From Paenibacillus ottowii (GTDB lineage: Bacteria > Bacillota > Bacilli > Paenibacillales > Paenibacillaceae), in contig NZ_VIJZ01000002.1 in assembly GCF_006874425.1 (NCBI RefSeq), positions 558,001 through 622,000 on the forward strand: a stretch of 64,000 nt of DNA. Reading direction: 5' to 3'. A program made the translations under genes and the position numbers. The notes beneath the pieces are model-generated. The model was not told where the DNA came from and made no database searches. It saw only the letters and a program-made list of their open reading frames with translations. Positions 8,130 through 17,767 of the stretch are shown here, piece by piece (positions within the stretch are counted from its first letter, which is position 1; the number at the start of each line of letters is the position of its first letter).

Positions 8130-9875
8130 TTAGGGCCGCCCGGGTCCGGCTGGAGTACAGCTGATATTAGCTGCAGTCAGCTTGTCTTCGATCGCCGCAC
8201 CAGTGGACATGCCAAAGCAAGCACGAGCGATTGTCATTGCTTCAGATGCAGTCGTATTTAGCACTCGATGCTTGACCCGCAACAAAGATTGGGGAGACAT
8301 ACTGAGCTGATGTATTCCCAGTTCCAGCCAAAGTGGAACGGATCGTTCATCTCCAGCCATTTCACCGCAGACACTCACATCAATTCCGGCTTGATGTGCC
8401 GCTTGTGCAATCATGCGCAGCATTCGAAGTACAGCTGGATGGTATGGATGGTACATATGTGCAATCTGCTCATTCATACGGTCCACAGCCAGCACATACT
8501 GCACAAGATCGTTTGTTCCGATACTAAAAAAGTCGGTTTCAGCTGCCAAGAGATCTGCAATCATCGCCGCAGCCGGAACCTCAATCATAATCCCTCGCTG
8601 TATGTTGGGGTTATAGGCAAGCCCTCTTGCATCCAAATCCGCCATGGCCTCTTTCAAAAGAGCATCTGCCTGGCGGACCTCCTCCACGGATGAGATCATC
8701 GGATACATGACCTTGATATTCCCCATTGCACTAGCTCGCAAAATTGCAGTCAACTGAGTTTTAAACAGTTCCTTCCAATCCAGACTAATCCGTATCGCAC
8801 GATACCCTAAAAAAGGATTTTCTTCCTCTGGGAGTTCAAGATAATCCAACGGCTTATCACCGCCGATATCCAATGTACGAATTACCACGGAATGATTCCC
8901 GGCCTTTTCGGTTATTAGCCGATATACTTGATACTGCTCCTCTTCATCAGGAGCAGATTTACGATCCATATATAAAAATTCCGTGCGGAACAGCCCTACG
9001 CCTTGAGCACCATGCTTCAAAGCGGCCTCCAGCTCTTTGACAGAACTAATATTGGCCGCCAGCTTCAGCATAGTTCCATCCTTGGTCACAGCTTCTACAG
9101 AAGCGAGCACCTGAAGCTGCTCCTTTCTGCGTCGCTGCTCGTCACGTAAAATGATATAGTGGTCTGTTACGGATTTTTCTGGGTTTACATACACCCTACC
9201 CAGTTCTCCGTCCACAACCATCATATCTCCGGTTTGAACGGGCAAATTCAAATTGCTCTCCAATCCAGAAACGAGTGGAATACCAAGCGCGCGGGCCATA
9301 ATCGCGGAGTGCGATGTTTTACCACCATTCATAGTCACAATCCCTAGCACATAGCTGGGATTCAAGTGGGCTGATTGAGATGGCGAGAGCTCCTTGGCTA
9401 CCAGGATATAGGGCTGTGTATCGTTGGGAAGAGTCACTTCCGGTGCGCCCAGCAAATGCTTGAGCAGTCGGTTCCCCACATCCTTAATGTCGATTGCCCG
9501 CTCTTTCATATATTCATCATCCAGCAAATCAAACATTGTCACAAAATGATCAATAGCTTCCTTCACAGCCACCTCGGCTGCCTTGTATTGACGCTGAATA
9601 ATGCCGCTAATTTCGTTCATGAATTCCGGATCTTCCAATATCGCAAGATGAGCATCAAAAATGCTGGATTCCTCCACTCCCACCATCTCTCGAAACTCGT
9701 CCTTAATAAACTGAATTTCACTTTTGGACGTACGTATTCCTTCATACAATCGTTCAAATTCCTTCGCAAGATCTACCGTATCCATTTTTTGATCAGGTAA
9801 ATCCCACTCCCAGCTCGGCAGGACAAATGCCTTCCCGATGGCCACACCTGCTGCGGCGCCGATGCCTTCTATCAT
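8130..9875 (-). CDS. ptsI: PTS Enzyme I (phosphoenolpyruvate-protein phosphotransferase)
   Basis: 581 residues, the full length for Enzyme I. It autophosphorylates with PEP and passes the phosphate to HPr. The phospho-histidine loop is GGKTSHSAIMARALGIPLVSG. The PEP-binding barrel has GVGLFRTEFLYMDR, DIGGDKPLDYL and the catalytic-cysteine loop DVSVCGEMAGD. The start codon overlaps the stop of the upstream GlcNAc-type permease gene by four bases (ATGA), so the two are translationally coupled. No ptsH gene lies beside it. It may be a second Enzyme I dedicated to this permease, or HPr may be encoded elsewhere. The last 30 residues depart from the usual Enzyme I tail. Confidence 0.92.
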   Translation of the reverse strand: MIEGIGAAAGVAIGKAFVLPSWEWDLPDQKMDTVDLAKEFERLYEGIRTSKSEIQFIKDEFREMVGVEESSIFDAHLAILEDPEFMNEISGIIQRQYKAAEVAVKEAIDHFVTMFDLLDDEYMKERAIDIKDVGNRLLKHLLGAPEVTLPNDTQPYILVAKELSPSQSAHLNPSYVLGIVTMNGGKTSHSAIMARALGIPLVSGLESNLNLPVQTGDMMVVDGELGRVYVNPEKSVTDHYIILRDEQRRRKEQLQVLASVEAVTKDGTMLKLAANISSVKELEAALKHGAQGVGLFRTEFLYMDRKSAPDEEEQYQVYRLITEKAGNHSVVIRTLDIGGDKPLDYLELPEEENPFLGYRAIRISLDWKELFKTQLTAILRASAMGNIKVMYPMISSVEEVRQADALLKEAMADLDARGLAYNPNIQRGIMIEVPAAAMIADLLAAETDFFSIGTNDLVQYVLAVDRMNEQIAHMYHPYHPAVLRMLRMIAQAAHQAGIDVSVCGEMAGDERSVPLWLELGIHQLSMSPQSLLRVKHRVLNTTASEAMTIARACFGMSTGAAIEDKLTAANISCTPAGPGRP

Positions 9876-11755
9876 GTTTCTACCCCTCCAACATTCCTGT
9901 CATGCAGCACAACGGACATTACCGAGGCCTGACCTTTTTTCACTGTTTTAAACGGAGCAAAGCTCCACGACTTGACGCGATCCGGATTCGTGATGACCAT
10001 AGGAGTCACCAGCGATGGAGCTTGCTCTCGCAGCGCCTGCAAATCAAATTTGATCAGCAATTGCCCCGGTTCAACCGTATCGCCTGCTTCTACCATAGCA
10101 GTAAAATTTCCTTTTAGCTGTGAAGTATCAATCCCGATGTGAAGCAGAACCTCAAGTCCTTCTCGTGTGGAGATGCCCAAAGCGTGCATGGTCGGATACA
10201 AATGCATTACCGTACCATACACCGGAGACACAAGTTCACCGCGTTCAGGGACAAAAGCAACGCCGTCCCCAACCAGCTTTGTCGCAAAAATTTTGTCAGG
10301 CACTTCATGAATAGGTAACATTTTTCCATGTACAGGAGCATTGAACAAAATTTGAGGAAGATCACGCTCCATCAGCTTCGCAATTTCCTCACGAATCAGT
10401 TCTGAATAGGTTCCAAATACGACTTGTAAATTACCCCCGCCCAGATTAATAAGCCCGGCCGATCCCAAAGCCTTCATCGCTCCGGTATCTATCAGCCTGT
10501 CATTGTGGACGGTCAGCCGCAAACGGGTGATGCAGGCCTCTACCTGCACAATATTCTCCTTCCCACCGAGTGCTTCCAGAATAAGCGGAGCACTGTAAGG
10601 AATATTACCGGCCCAATCCTCCAGAACCGAGCCTTCCTCGCGGCCAGGCGTGGGAATCCGGAACCGACGAATTGCCCATCGAAACAGTACATAATACACA
10701 AGTCCGTATGCCACTCCGACTGGAATTAACAACCAGGCATTGTGTGACAGATGGAAATTAAGGACATAATCTATAAAACCCGCCGAATATGAAAAGCCAT
10801 GATGAATGTCCAGCTCAAAGGTAAGCCACATAGCTAGACCAGACATAACCGCATGAACGAGGAACAAATAAGGAGCTGCAAACAAAAAGGCAAACTCAAT
10901 CTGTTCCGACACACCGGTAAAAAAGCAGACCAATGCAGCTGTGAGAAACGTTTTTTGCACCTTTGGCTTCAAATCTTCACGAGCTTCCTGAATGATTGCA
11001 AGCGCAATAGCAGGGATCGCAAACATCATAATGGGGAACAACCCGGACATGAAATAGCCCGCTGTCGGATCGCCAGCAAAAAACCGGGGCAAATCCCCCT
11101 GCACAACGTTGCCAGACGGCGTTTTATATGTACCCAGTTGAAACCAAAATATATTGTTAAGCAGATGATGAAGACCAAAAGCGGCCAACAGCCGATATAG
11201 AATGCCGTAAATAAGCAGTCCAAAGCCGCCCAAGCTCGATTCTAGGCCTACTATAAATTCCAGCCCTCGCTGAATCAGCGGAGCAATAATCAACATGAGC
11301 CCTGCAAATACAGCAGAGAACAGGCCAATAAGCAGCAGAACAAATCGGGTGCCCCCAAAAAACTGTAGCACTTCGGGCAACTTAATGCTTTTGAAGCGAT
11401 TATAGGCTAACCCTGAAATGACCCCCAAAATGATACCAATGAGCGTCGCTGGCTGAATGAGTCCGTTTCCAAATCTCAATGTAACCTGGTCATATATAGC
11501 CATACCAGCCAATGCCGCCAGTCCCGCCTGACCTGCTTGATTCGACATCCCTAGTGCAACACCCACCGCAAACAAATACGGCAAAAAATAAAAAATTCCG
11601 CGTCCCGCCGCATTTGCCATATCAGACACCATAGGAAATCCCCACGTGGTCCAAGGAAGGCTGCCGAGACTTAGCAATATCGCAGCTGCTGGTAGCACCA
11701 TCGTCGGGAGCATGACAGCACGACCAAGCTGTTGTAAGGATCCGAGCCAATTCAT
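9872..11755 (-). CDS. nagE: PTS permease EIICBA, N-acetylglucosamine type
   Basis: Membrane sugar permease with domains in the order IIC, IIB, IIA. The IIC part has about ten membrane segments and the GlcNAc-type signature GLHHLLNNIFWFQLGTY, GDLPRFFAGDPTAGYFMSG and FFTGVSEQIEFAFLF, closely resembling NagE. IIB contains the phospho-cysteine in VEACITRLRL. IIA contains the phospho-histidine in LLHIGIDTSQLKG. The frame extends 25 codons further upstream, but the ATG at 11755 has GGGAGAGGA six bases before it and begins MNWLGSLQQLGRAVMLP, as family members do (627 residues). It overlaps the Enzyme I gene by four bases. Substrate is inferred from similarity; glucose remains possible. Confidence 0.88.
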   Translation of the reverse strand: MNWLGSLQQLGRAVMLPTMVLPAAAILLSLGSLPWTTWGFPMVSDMANAAGRGIFYFLPYLFAVGVALGMSNQAGQAGLAALAGMAIYDQVTLRFGNGLIQPATLIGIILGVISGLAYNRFKSIKLPEVLQFFGGTRFVLLLIGLFSAVFAGLMLIIAPLIQRGLEFIVGLESSLGGFGLLIYGILYRLLAAFGLHHLLNNIFWFQLGTYKTPSGNVVQGDLPRFFAGDPTAGYFMSGLFPIMMFAIPAIALAIIQEAREDLKPKVQKTFLTAALVCFFTGVSEQIEFAFLFAAPYLFLVHAVMSGLAMWLTFELDIHHGFSYSAGFIDYVLNFHLSHNAWLLIPVGVAYGLVYYVLFRWAIRRFRIPTPGREEGSVLEDWAGNIPYSAPLILEALGGKENIVQVEACITRLRLTVHNDRLIDTGAMKALGSAGLINLGGGNLQVVFGTYSELIREEIAKLMERDLPQILFNAPVHGKMLPIHEVPDKIFATKLVGDGVAFVPERGELVSPVYGTVMHLYPTMHALGISTREGLEVLLHIGIDTSQLKGNFTAMVEAGDTVEPGQLLIKFDLQALREQAPSLVTPMVITNPDRVKSWSFAPFKTVKKGQASVMSVVLHDRNVGGVET

Positions 11756-11981
11756 GGCATTCCTCTCCCTTCTATCCCTGATGGTAAGCCGAATAAATAC
11801 TTTTGTCAAAGCCATGGTTACGTCAGCCAAAAATATTTATTTACGCTTCTACAGGTCAGATAACTTATTAATCAACGATAAGCCTATGAATTCATTTAGA
11901 CCCTCTCATATTGCAAGCATACATACATTATATGGATATCGGAAAGTATAATATACTGTACCACAGTTCTCATTTCACACC

Positions 11982-12021
11982 AAAAACCTTCAACCCTATA
12001 GAACAAGGGAAGAAGGTTTTT
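11982..12021. terminator. Hairpin terminator downstream of the CoA-binding protein gene
   Basis: AAAAACCTTC pairs with GAAGGTTTTT, with an inner CCCT/AGGG stem. It lies after the minus-strand gene ending at 12056. Confidence 0.7.
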
Positions 12022-12055
12022 CTTCATGTGCATACAGTATGGGTATGAGGTGTAA

Positions 12056-12490
12056 TTATCCTTTACGAACAGCTTGGGTCACTGAATCCTCTACCTTAAT
12101 GCAGCGATCCATAATAACCGTCATGCCGTGCTCCTGCGCAATATCAGCGGCTTCCTGACTTATAATTCCCTGTTGCAGCCACAATACCTTAGCTCCAATT
12201 GCAGCGGCTTCACGCGCAACCTCTGCGCAGTATTCACTGCGGCGGAATACATTAACCAATTCTACGGGTTCGGGAACCTCAGCAAGACTGGCATAGCAAG
12301 TCTCTCCAAGAATCGTTTGCCCTGCAGCCGCAGGATTAACCGGAATAATTCGGTATCCCCGCTTTTGCATAGCATAAGAAACCATGTATGAGGTGCGGTC
12401 TGATTTATCAGACAAACCAACAACCGCAATATTGCCTACTTGTTCCAAAATGTTCTTAATCTCTTCTCTAGACGGATTTTCAAAAGCCAT
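12056..12490 (-). CDS. CoA-binding domain protein (YccU family)
   Basis: 144-residue stand-alone Rossmann-type CoA_binding domain. IAVVGLSDKSDRTSYMVSYAMQKRGYRIIPVNP is the nucleotide-binding start, with GLSxKxxRxS typical of the family, and VLWLQQGIISQEAADIAQEHGMTVIMDRCIKVE is the end. Structurally related proteins bind CoA but have no established reaction. An upstream in-frame ATG exists at 12511. The ATG at 12490 is preceded by GGAGGAG at proper spacing and is chosen. The gene lies 33 bases downstream of aroA on the same strand and is probably co-transcribed. Confidence 0.85.
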   Translation of the reverse strand: MAFENPSREEIKNILEQVGNIAVVGLSDKSDRTSYMVSYAMQKRGYRIIPVNPAAAGQTILGETCYASLAEVPEPVELVNVFRRSEYCAEVAREAAAIGAKVLWLQQGIISQEAADIAQEHGMTVIMDRCIKVEDSVTQAVRKG

Positions 12491-12523
12491 TTGATCTCCT
12501 CCTGTCTGCATCTTAATTTACCT

Positions 12524-13816
12524 TTATTTTACCCATTCTACAGAAGCACCAAGCGTCGTCAGATGGTCGAAATACTGTGGATACGATTTGGCGACATGAT
12601 GCGCATCCTTAATCACTAACGGCTTCTGCGCGCGCAAACCTACTACCGTCAATGCCATAATAACACGGTGATCAAAATGCGCGTTAATTTCCACACCACC
12701 TTCGACCCCCTCTGGTCTGCCATGTACAATGATTTCCGCTTGACGTTCTTCTACGCGAGCGCCAGCCTTGCTCAATTCATTCAAATAATCGGTAATACGG
12801 TCACATTCCTTATACCGTAAATTTTCTACGTTATAAAAACGGGATGTACCTTCGGCAAATACAGCCGCAGCTACCATGGCAAGCACAGCGTCTGTCGCAG
12901 CATCACCGTCAAACTCGATGGCTTTCAATCGACCGTTCCCTTTTACGACAACGGTATCGTTCTCATGTGTCAGCGGCACTTCCATCATACGCAGTACATC
13001 TACAATTGCACGTTCTCCCTGTTTGCTCTGCTCTTTAAGACGATGGATCGTAACATCTGAATTCGTTACTGCAGCAGCCGCTAGCACCGCAGCACTCCCT
13101 GGGTAATCCCCCTGTACAGTATACGTACGTGGCTGGTAGGATTGCTGACCCGGGACGCGGAAAGACATGTAGTCATCACTTGCATGAATGATAATACCGG
13201 CCTCTTGCAATACCTCCAAAGTCTGCCCGATGACCACTTTGGATTTCAAATCATGCAGCACTTCGATTTCACTATCTTCCTCCAGTAAAGGTGTAAGGAA
13301 CAGCAAAGCGCTCAAATACTGTGAGCTAACCGAGCCGGATACCTGAATTTTACCGCCCTTCGCTTGACCACCCTGTATACGTATTGGCAACTTGCCTTCA
13401 CGATGATCTACCTTAACCCCCAGCTGCCCTAATGCATCGATTAAATCATCATGTGGCCTTTTCCCCAAGGAGTCTGGATATGTATTCACAAATGTAACAT
13501 CCGGACATAGGGACGCAATCCCCATCAAAAAACGGAGCACTGCTCCTGCATTGCCTACATTCAATTCTTTCACAGCTTGAGGATGGCTACCAAAACCTGT
13601 AATCACTATTTTTTCATCATCCTCTTCCAGCACTGCTCCCAGATCGGTGATACAACGGCGCATAGCATCACTGTCTTCACTATGAGCTGGATAATAAATA
13701 GTACTTTGTCCTTCGGCAAGTGCAGCCGTAAGCAGATAACGAGTCGTGTAGTTTTTGGAGGACAAAGCCCCAATCTCTCCTTGTAAGGAAGGGGTAGGTC
13801 TAACGATAACATCCAT
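12524..13816 (-). CDS. aroA: 3-phosphoshikimate 1-carboxyvinyltransferase (EPSP synthase), divergent form
   Basis: 430-residue EPSP synthase, the sixth step of the shikimate pathway. Diagnostic regions are GSVSSQYLSALL, RYKECDRITDYL and HFDHRVIMALTVVGL, with VAKSYPQYFDHL near the end. Two classic substrate motifs are altered. The PGSKSxSNR loop reads SSKNYTTR (the Ser after Lys is Asn). GNAGTAMRPL reads GNAGAVLRFL (Thr to Ala and Pro to Phe at the positions of E. coli T97 and P101). The catalytic Lys, Arg, Asp, Glu and His positions are retained, so it should be active. The ATG at 13816 has AAGGAG ten bases upstream; the ATG at 13825 is too close to it. Confidence 0.88.
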   Translation of the reverse strand: MDVIVRPTPSLQGEIGALSSKNYTTRYLLTAALAEGQSTIYYPAHSEDSDAMRRCITDLGAVLEEDDEKIVITGFGSHPQAVKELNVGNAGAVLRFLMGIASLCPDVTFVNTYPDSLGKRPHDDLIDALGQLGVKVDHREGKLPIRIQGGQAKGGKIQVSGSVSSQYLSALLFLTPLLEEDSEIEVLHDLKSKVVIGQTLEVLQEAGIIIHASDDYMSFRVPGQQSYQPRTYTVQGDYPGSAAVLAAAAVTNSDVTIHRLKEQSKQGERAIVDVLRMMEVPLTHENDTVVVKGNGRLKAIEFDGDAATDAVLAMVAAAVFAEGTSRFYNVENLRYKECDRITDYLNELSKAGARVEERQAEIIVHGRPEGVEGGVEINAHFDHRVIMALTVVGLRAQKPLVIKDAHHVAKSYPQYFDHLTTLGASVEWVK

Positions 13817-14083
13817 AATATACATGCTCCTTTTCGATTCAAACCATCCTAGTTTACGTTAATTATACAAGTTGTAACGTTCTTTTCTCCACCTAAAAAA
13901 TAAGAAATATTCATTTAGGTCTGTTGAGGTTTAGCAACATGATTGGCTGGTCTTTATTTATTATTAGATTCGGGCTAATTGACAGCCTTGAGATCGGTTC
14001 GCTATCATACATAGAGAGTGTGACGTTTCTCACACGACAACAACACTAGTAGTACCCAACTACATTAGAAAAGAGGTCCAGCC

Positions 14084-14398
14084 ATGACGCAAATCGCTCT
14101 GATTGAACCTTCTGAGCTTCGCGCACGCCTGCAAGCAGGAGAACAATTGCAATTGATCGACGTCCGTGAGGCGGAAGAAGTAGCGGAAGGTATGATTGAA
14201 GGTGCCAAGCACATTCCGCTCGGACAGATTCCGGGCCGTCTTGAGGAAATCGAACGCACTGGTGAAATCATTTTTATTTGCCGGAGCGGTTATCGCAGTG
14301 AACGTGCCTGCGAATATTTGCAGCAGCTAGGTTACGAAGGCTGCACCAACATGACCGGCGGCATGCTGCAATGGTCACAAGAGCAATCAAACAGCTAG
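14084..14398 (+). CDS. Single-domain rhodanese (sulfurtransferase)
   Basis: 104-residue rhodanese-homology domain. LQLIDVREAEEVAEGMIEGAKHIPLGQIP is the CH2A-type N-terminal part. FICRSGYRSERA contains the active-site cysteine in a six-residue CRSGYR loop, the size associated with sulfurtransferases rather than arsenate or Cdc25 phosphatases. GGMLQWSQE ends the domain. RBS is AAAGAGG. The gene is divergent from aroA and monocistronic, with a terminator after it. The sulfur donor and acceptor are unknown. Confidence 0.9.
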   Translation: MTQIALIEPSELRARLQAGEQLQLIDVREAEEVAEGMIEGAKHIPLGQIPGRLEEIERTGEIIFICRSGYRSERACEYLQQLGYEGCTNMTGGMLQWSQEQSNS

Positions 14399-14408
14399 TT
14401 TATAAAAG

Positions 14409-14434
14409 AGACGGGAACTTTCCGTCTTTTTTAT
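14409..14434 (+). terminator. Terminator of the rhodanese gene
   Basis: AGACGG/CCGTCT stem followed by TTTTTTATTT on the plus strand, directly after the stop codon. Confidence 0.75.
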
Positions 14435-14554
14435 TTGTACTCAAAGCTTAGACGCGGTAAAGCATTAAAATATCATACTTCTATCATACCATAGCGTCAA
14501 AAGATTACACAATCCTTTACCGTCTTCAAAATCGTGACTATCATACCAAATCAA

Positions 14555-14597
14555 AAAAGGAAGCTTTTCTACCCAGAGGGCAAAAAAGCTTCCTTTT
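14555..14597. terminator. Terminator of gnd
   Basis: A 14-bp stem AAAAGGAAGCTTTT/AAAAGCTTCCTTTT with an inner CCC/GGG pair lies downstream of the minus-strand gnd gene. Confidence 0.8.
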
Positions 14598-14634
14598 GCG
14601 TTACCTACTGCATCATTACATATTCATCGGTTTA

Positions 14635-16041
14635 TTAGAACCATTGATGATGGAATACGCCTTCTTTGTCCACACGCTTGAATGTATGTGCACCAAAGTA
14701 GTCGCGTTGCGCTTGCAGCAGGTTTGCTGGCAAACGCTCAGTGCGATAGCTGTCATAGTAAGCAAGCGCGCTGGAGAAGCCAGGCACTGGAATACCTTGG
14801 GATACGGCTACAGAAATCACTTGACGCCATGCATCTTGATACGTTTCTACTACATTTTTGAAGTAAGAGTCCAGCAACAGATTTTTCAAGGCAGGATCGC
14901 GGTCATACGCATCCTTGATATTTTGCAGGAATTGCGAACGGATAATGCAACCACCGCGGAAGATCATTGCAATTTTTCCGTATTTCAAATCCCAATCATA
15001 TTCATCGGAAGCTGCACGCATTTGAGCGAAGCCTTGAGCATAAGACACAATTTTACTTGCGAACAATGCTTTACGTACGCTTTCGATAAATTCTTTCTTG
15101 TCGCCGCTGAAGGATTCAGCTTTAGGTCCGCTCAGCACTTTGCTTGCCGCAATACGCTCGTCTTTCATAGCAGACAAGAAACGGGAGAATACGGACTCGG
15201 TAATCATGGACAATGGCACACCCAGATCCAGCGCACTTTGGCTCGTCCATTTACCAGTACCTTTTTGACCTGCTGCATCCAGGATCACATCTACCATAGG
15301 CTTGCCTGTTTCAGCATCATATTGGGAGAAGATGTCAGCTGTAATTTCGATTAGGTAGCTGTCCAACTCACCTTTATTCCATTCTGTGAAGATTTCATGA
15401 AGCTCTTCCGCACTCACATTCAGAACTGATTTCAGCAAGTGATATGCTTCACCAATCAATTGCATGTCGCCGTACTCGATACCATTGTGCACCATTTTTA
15501 CATAGTGACCAGCACCGTCGGGACCGATATATGTACAGCATGGGTCGCCGTCCACTTTAGCAGAGATTGCAGTCAGAATCGGCTCTACCAGTTTGTAGGC
15601 ACTTTCTTGTCCACCCGGCATAATGGCAGGACCATTCAAGGCACCTTCTTCTCCACCGGATACGCCTGTACCAATAAAGCGAAGTCCTTTTGCCTCCAGC
15701 TCCTTGCTGCGGCGCTGTGTATCTGGGAAGTAAGCATTGCCTCCGTCTATAATAATGTCGCCCTTGTCCAGATGAGGCACAAGCTGTTCAATCGTGGCAT
15801 CTGTAGCTTTACCAGCTTGAACCATGATCAGGATTTTACGGGGGGATTCCAGTGAGTTCACAAATTCTTCAATGGAGAAAGTACCCGTCAGTTTTTTGCC
15901 TTCTGCTTCTTTGAGAAGGTCGTGCGTTTTTTCTGGAGAGCGGTTAAAAACCGAAACGGTGAAGCCTCTGCTCTCAATATTAAGGGCCAAGTTTTTACCC
16001 ATTACCGCCAGGCCGATCACACCAATTTGCTGTTTTGCCAT
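14635..16041 (-). CDS. gnd: 6-phosphogluconate dehydrogenase (decarboxylating)
   Basis: 468-residue pentose-phosphate enzyme oxidising 6-phosphogluconate to ribulose 5-phosphate. The N-terminal Rossmann fold is [21 protein letters not shown] with NRSPEKT (NADP-type specificity loop). [19 protein letters not shown] is the catalytic substrate loop. [18 protein letters not shown] carries the catalytic Lys, His and Asn, and [10 protein letters not shown] and [12 protein letters not shown] are typical. Eight extra codons upstream (16065) are possible. The ATG at 16041 has GGATGAGGA and begins [10 protein letters not shown] as in homologues. It is a single gene with its own terminator. Confidence 0.95.
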   Translation of the reverse strand: MAKQQIGVIGLAVMGKNLALNIESRGFTVSVFNRSPEKTHDLLKEAEGKKLTGTFSIEEFVNSLESPRKILIMVQAGKATDATIEQLVPHLDKGDIIIDGGNAYFPDTQRRSKELEAKGLRFIGTGVSGGEEGALNGPAIMPGGQESAYKLVEPILTAISAKVDGDPCCTYIGPDGAGHYVKMVHNGIEYGDMQLIGEAYHLLKSVLNVSAEELHEIFTEWNKGELDSYLIEITADIFSQYDAETGKPMVDVILDAAGQKGTGKWTSQSALDLGVPLSMITESVFSRFLSAMKDERIAASKVLSGPKAESFSGDKKEFIESVRKALFASKIVSYAQGFAQMRAASDEYDWDLKYGKIAMIFRGGCIIRSQFLQNIKDAYDRDPALKNLLLDSYFKNVVETYQDAWRQVISVAVSQGIPVPGFSSALAYYDSYRTERLPANLLQAQRDYFGAHTFKRVDKEGVFHHQWF

Positions 16042-16183
16042 CTGGTTCCTCATCCTTTGCAACATATTTTGTGTTCTATATCGCCGCTTTACCGCATTAC
16101 ACTTTATGTGAATCGGAACACGTGCACTTCTATTTTAACGTTTTTAGTGTCAGAAGTGAACCCCTGTCTAATCGCAGATCAAA

Positions 16184-16207
16184 ACACCCCATTTGCATGA
16201 GGTGTTC
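16184..16207 (-). terminator. Short terminator of the unknown gene at 16215-16814
   Basis: On the minus strand AACACCTC pairs with GGGGTGTT around CATGCAAAT and is followed by TT. It is weaker than the other terminators here. Confidence 0.5.
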
Positions 16208-16214
16208 CGATGTA

Positions 16215-16814
16215 CTACGCTTCCATCATCAGCAGTTGGTGAGATAGCGTTTGCAGGCGTTTATGGCTATTCTCGATTTTAATTGTATCTTTCTCCGTCA
16301 TCGCTGTGAACAGCTTCTCCAATTCATCGTCTACTTCCATCTTAAGCAGCAGCAGCCGGGTTTCCCCTTCATTGGAAGCGTACATATCCTCCATTTCCTG
16401 GGCGGATAGCACTGGTCCCTTCTGATAAATGACACGCTGCTTAAAGCCAGTCACCTCGACCAGACGAATGACCTCGCCGAACAAAATATTTTCCACCAAA
16501 ATATGATGATCCTTGACTCTTTTGACAATGGCATGACCTCGGGTGCTTCCAATCAGCTTCTCCAACCACTCAGCCAGCTTGGCATCGCGGATTACATAAT
16601 CTCCAGCCAGCTTGTAATGTCCAGTGCGCAATTGTTGAAAACGGAGCTTCACCAGCTTGCGCCCGGTTCTCACCGACAAAACCAGATACGACTCATCCTC
16701 GCTCCAGTACAGCGAATACCCTTCCGATATCAAATCCTTGATCAGATTATGGATATGCCGACGGCTAAACCGGAGCTCTAGATTGCAATATTCTACCTCA
16801 CAGCCCTTGTTCAC
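16215..16814 (-). CDS. Unknown protein, 199 residues
   Basis: Not recognised. The start codon is GTG, with AAAGGAGGGA six bases upstream, which fixes it. The protein is soluble, without signal peptide or membrane segment. It has a basic N-terminal third, an acidic helical C-terminal tail (VDDELEKLFTAMTEKDTIKIENSHKRLQTLSHQLLMMEA) and a central beta-rich part with many Val/Ile/Arg. YSLYWSEDESYLVLSVRTGRKLVKLRFQQL looks like a small beta-sheet domain. The gene is monocistronic between gnd and the divergent DUF1054 gene. It is probably a conserved Paenibacillaceae protein. Confidence 0.6.
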   Translation of the reverse strand: MNKGCEVEYCNLELRFSRRHIHNLIKDLISEGYSLYWSEDESYLVLSVRTGRKLVKLRFQQLRTGHYKLAGDYVIRDAKLAEWLEKLIGSTRGHAIVKRVKDHHILVENILFGEVIRLVEVTGFKQRVIYQKGPVLSAQEMEDMYASNEGETRLLLLKMEVDDELEKLFTAMTEKDTIKIENSHKRLQTLSHQLLMMEA

Positions 16815-17092
16815 GGCATTCCCTCCTTTTTCAAGTCCGATTCAAGAAGTCCGGCTACAGCAAGCCTGCGGCTTTCCCGCTTGATCTTCCCTTGCTCTAT
16901 TTTATACTTCATTTTATGTAAGGGTACTTGGTTATTTGACCTATTTTTATGAGTAACAGCGCACAATCCTACTTTTGCCTTATATGCTTGTACCGAGCCC
17001 GGTCTAAAGTCGGTCAAGCCCGTGACATTATGCTATAATCGGACATATTACGCCAAACGATATGGCTTAGCCTTGATATAGGAGGAATAGGA

Positions 17093-17725
17093 ATGACATT
17101 CAGTGGATTTACTGCAAAGGACTTTGATGTTTTTGAAATACCAGGCTTGGAGCCTCGCATGGAGGTGCTAATACAGCAGGTACGGCCCAAGTTGGAGGTG
17201 ATTGGCGAGGAGCTAGCCCCCTTCTTGACGGACTTATGCGGAGAAACTATGCACGTTCACGTAGCCAAGCATGCACGACGCAAGGTCAATCCCCCGATCG
17301 ATACATGGGTAGCCTGGGCGGCAAATAAGCGCGGGTATAAGGCCTTGCCGCATTTTGAGGTAGGTATGTTCGCTTCCCATATTTTCGTTATATTCGCAGT
17401 CATTTATGAAAGTCCGAATAAAATCACGTTTGCCCAGGCCCTTGAAGCTAACCTGAGCGATGTACGTGCTAACCTACCGGGCCATTTTTACTGGTCCATG
17501 GATCATATGGCTCCTCAAGGCACAGAACAGCAGCAAATGGACACTGAGGAGTTTCAATCCATTATTAACAAGCTGCAGCAGGTAAAAAAAGCCGAGGTTA
17601 TGTGCGGGCTCCGTATTGATCGTAACGATCCTCTCGTCAGTGACGGAGCTGCGTTGCTGCAGACGGTGCGTTCCACCTTTGAGCATTTGCTGCCGCTGTA
17701 TCGAATGGCTTTCCCAAAGGAGTAG
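17093..17725 (+). CDS. yktB: UPF0637/DUF1054 protein (YktB-like)
   Basis: 210 residues. GFTAKDFDVFEIPGLEPRMEVL, HVAKHARRKVNPPIDTWVAWAANKRGYKALPHFEVGMF and GHFYWSMDHM are characteristic of the YktB family, whose structures are known but whose function is not. RBS AGGAGGAATAGG precedes the ATG. The gene is convergent with the MFS gene downstream and has only 42 bases between the two stops. Confidence 0.88.
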   Translation: MTFSGFTAKDFDVFEIPGLEPRMEVLIQQVRPKLEVIGEELAPFLTDLCGETMHVHVAKHARRKVNPPIDTWVAWAANKRGYKALPHFEVGMFASHIFVIFAVIYESPNKITFAQALEANLSDVRANLPGHFYWSMDHMAPQGTEQQQMDTEEFQSIINKLQQVKKAEVMCGLRIDRNDPLVSDGAALLQTVRSTFEHLLPLYRMAFPKE

Positions 17726-17767
17726 TACCGCACGCTGGAGTAGCATCAGCACGTTTACGAATGCTGT

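Noticed and set aside
14596..15354. 252-residue plus-strand open frame
   Set aside because: Shadow of gnd, whose minus-strand motifs are complete.
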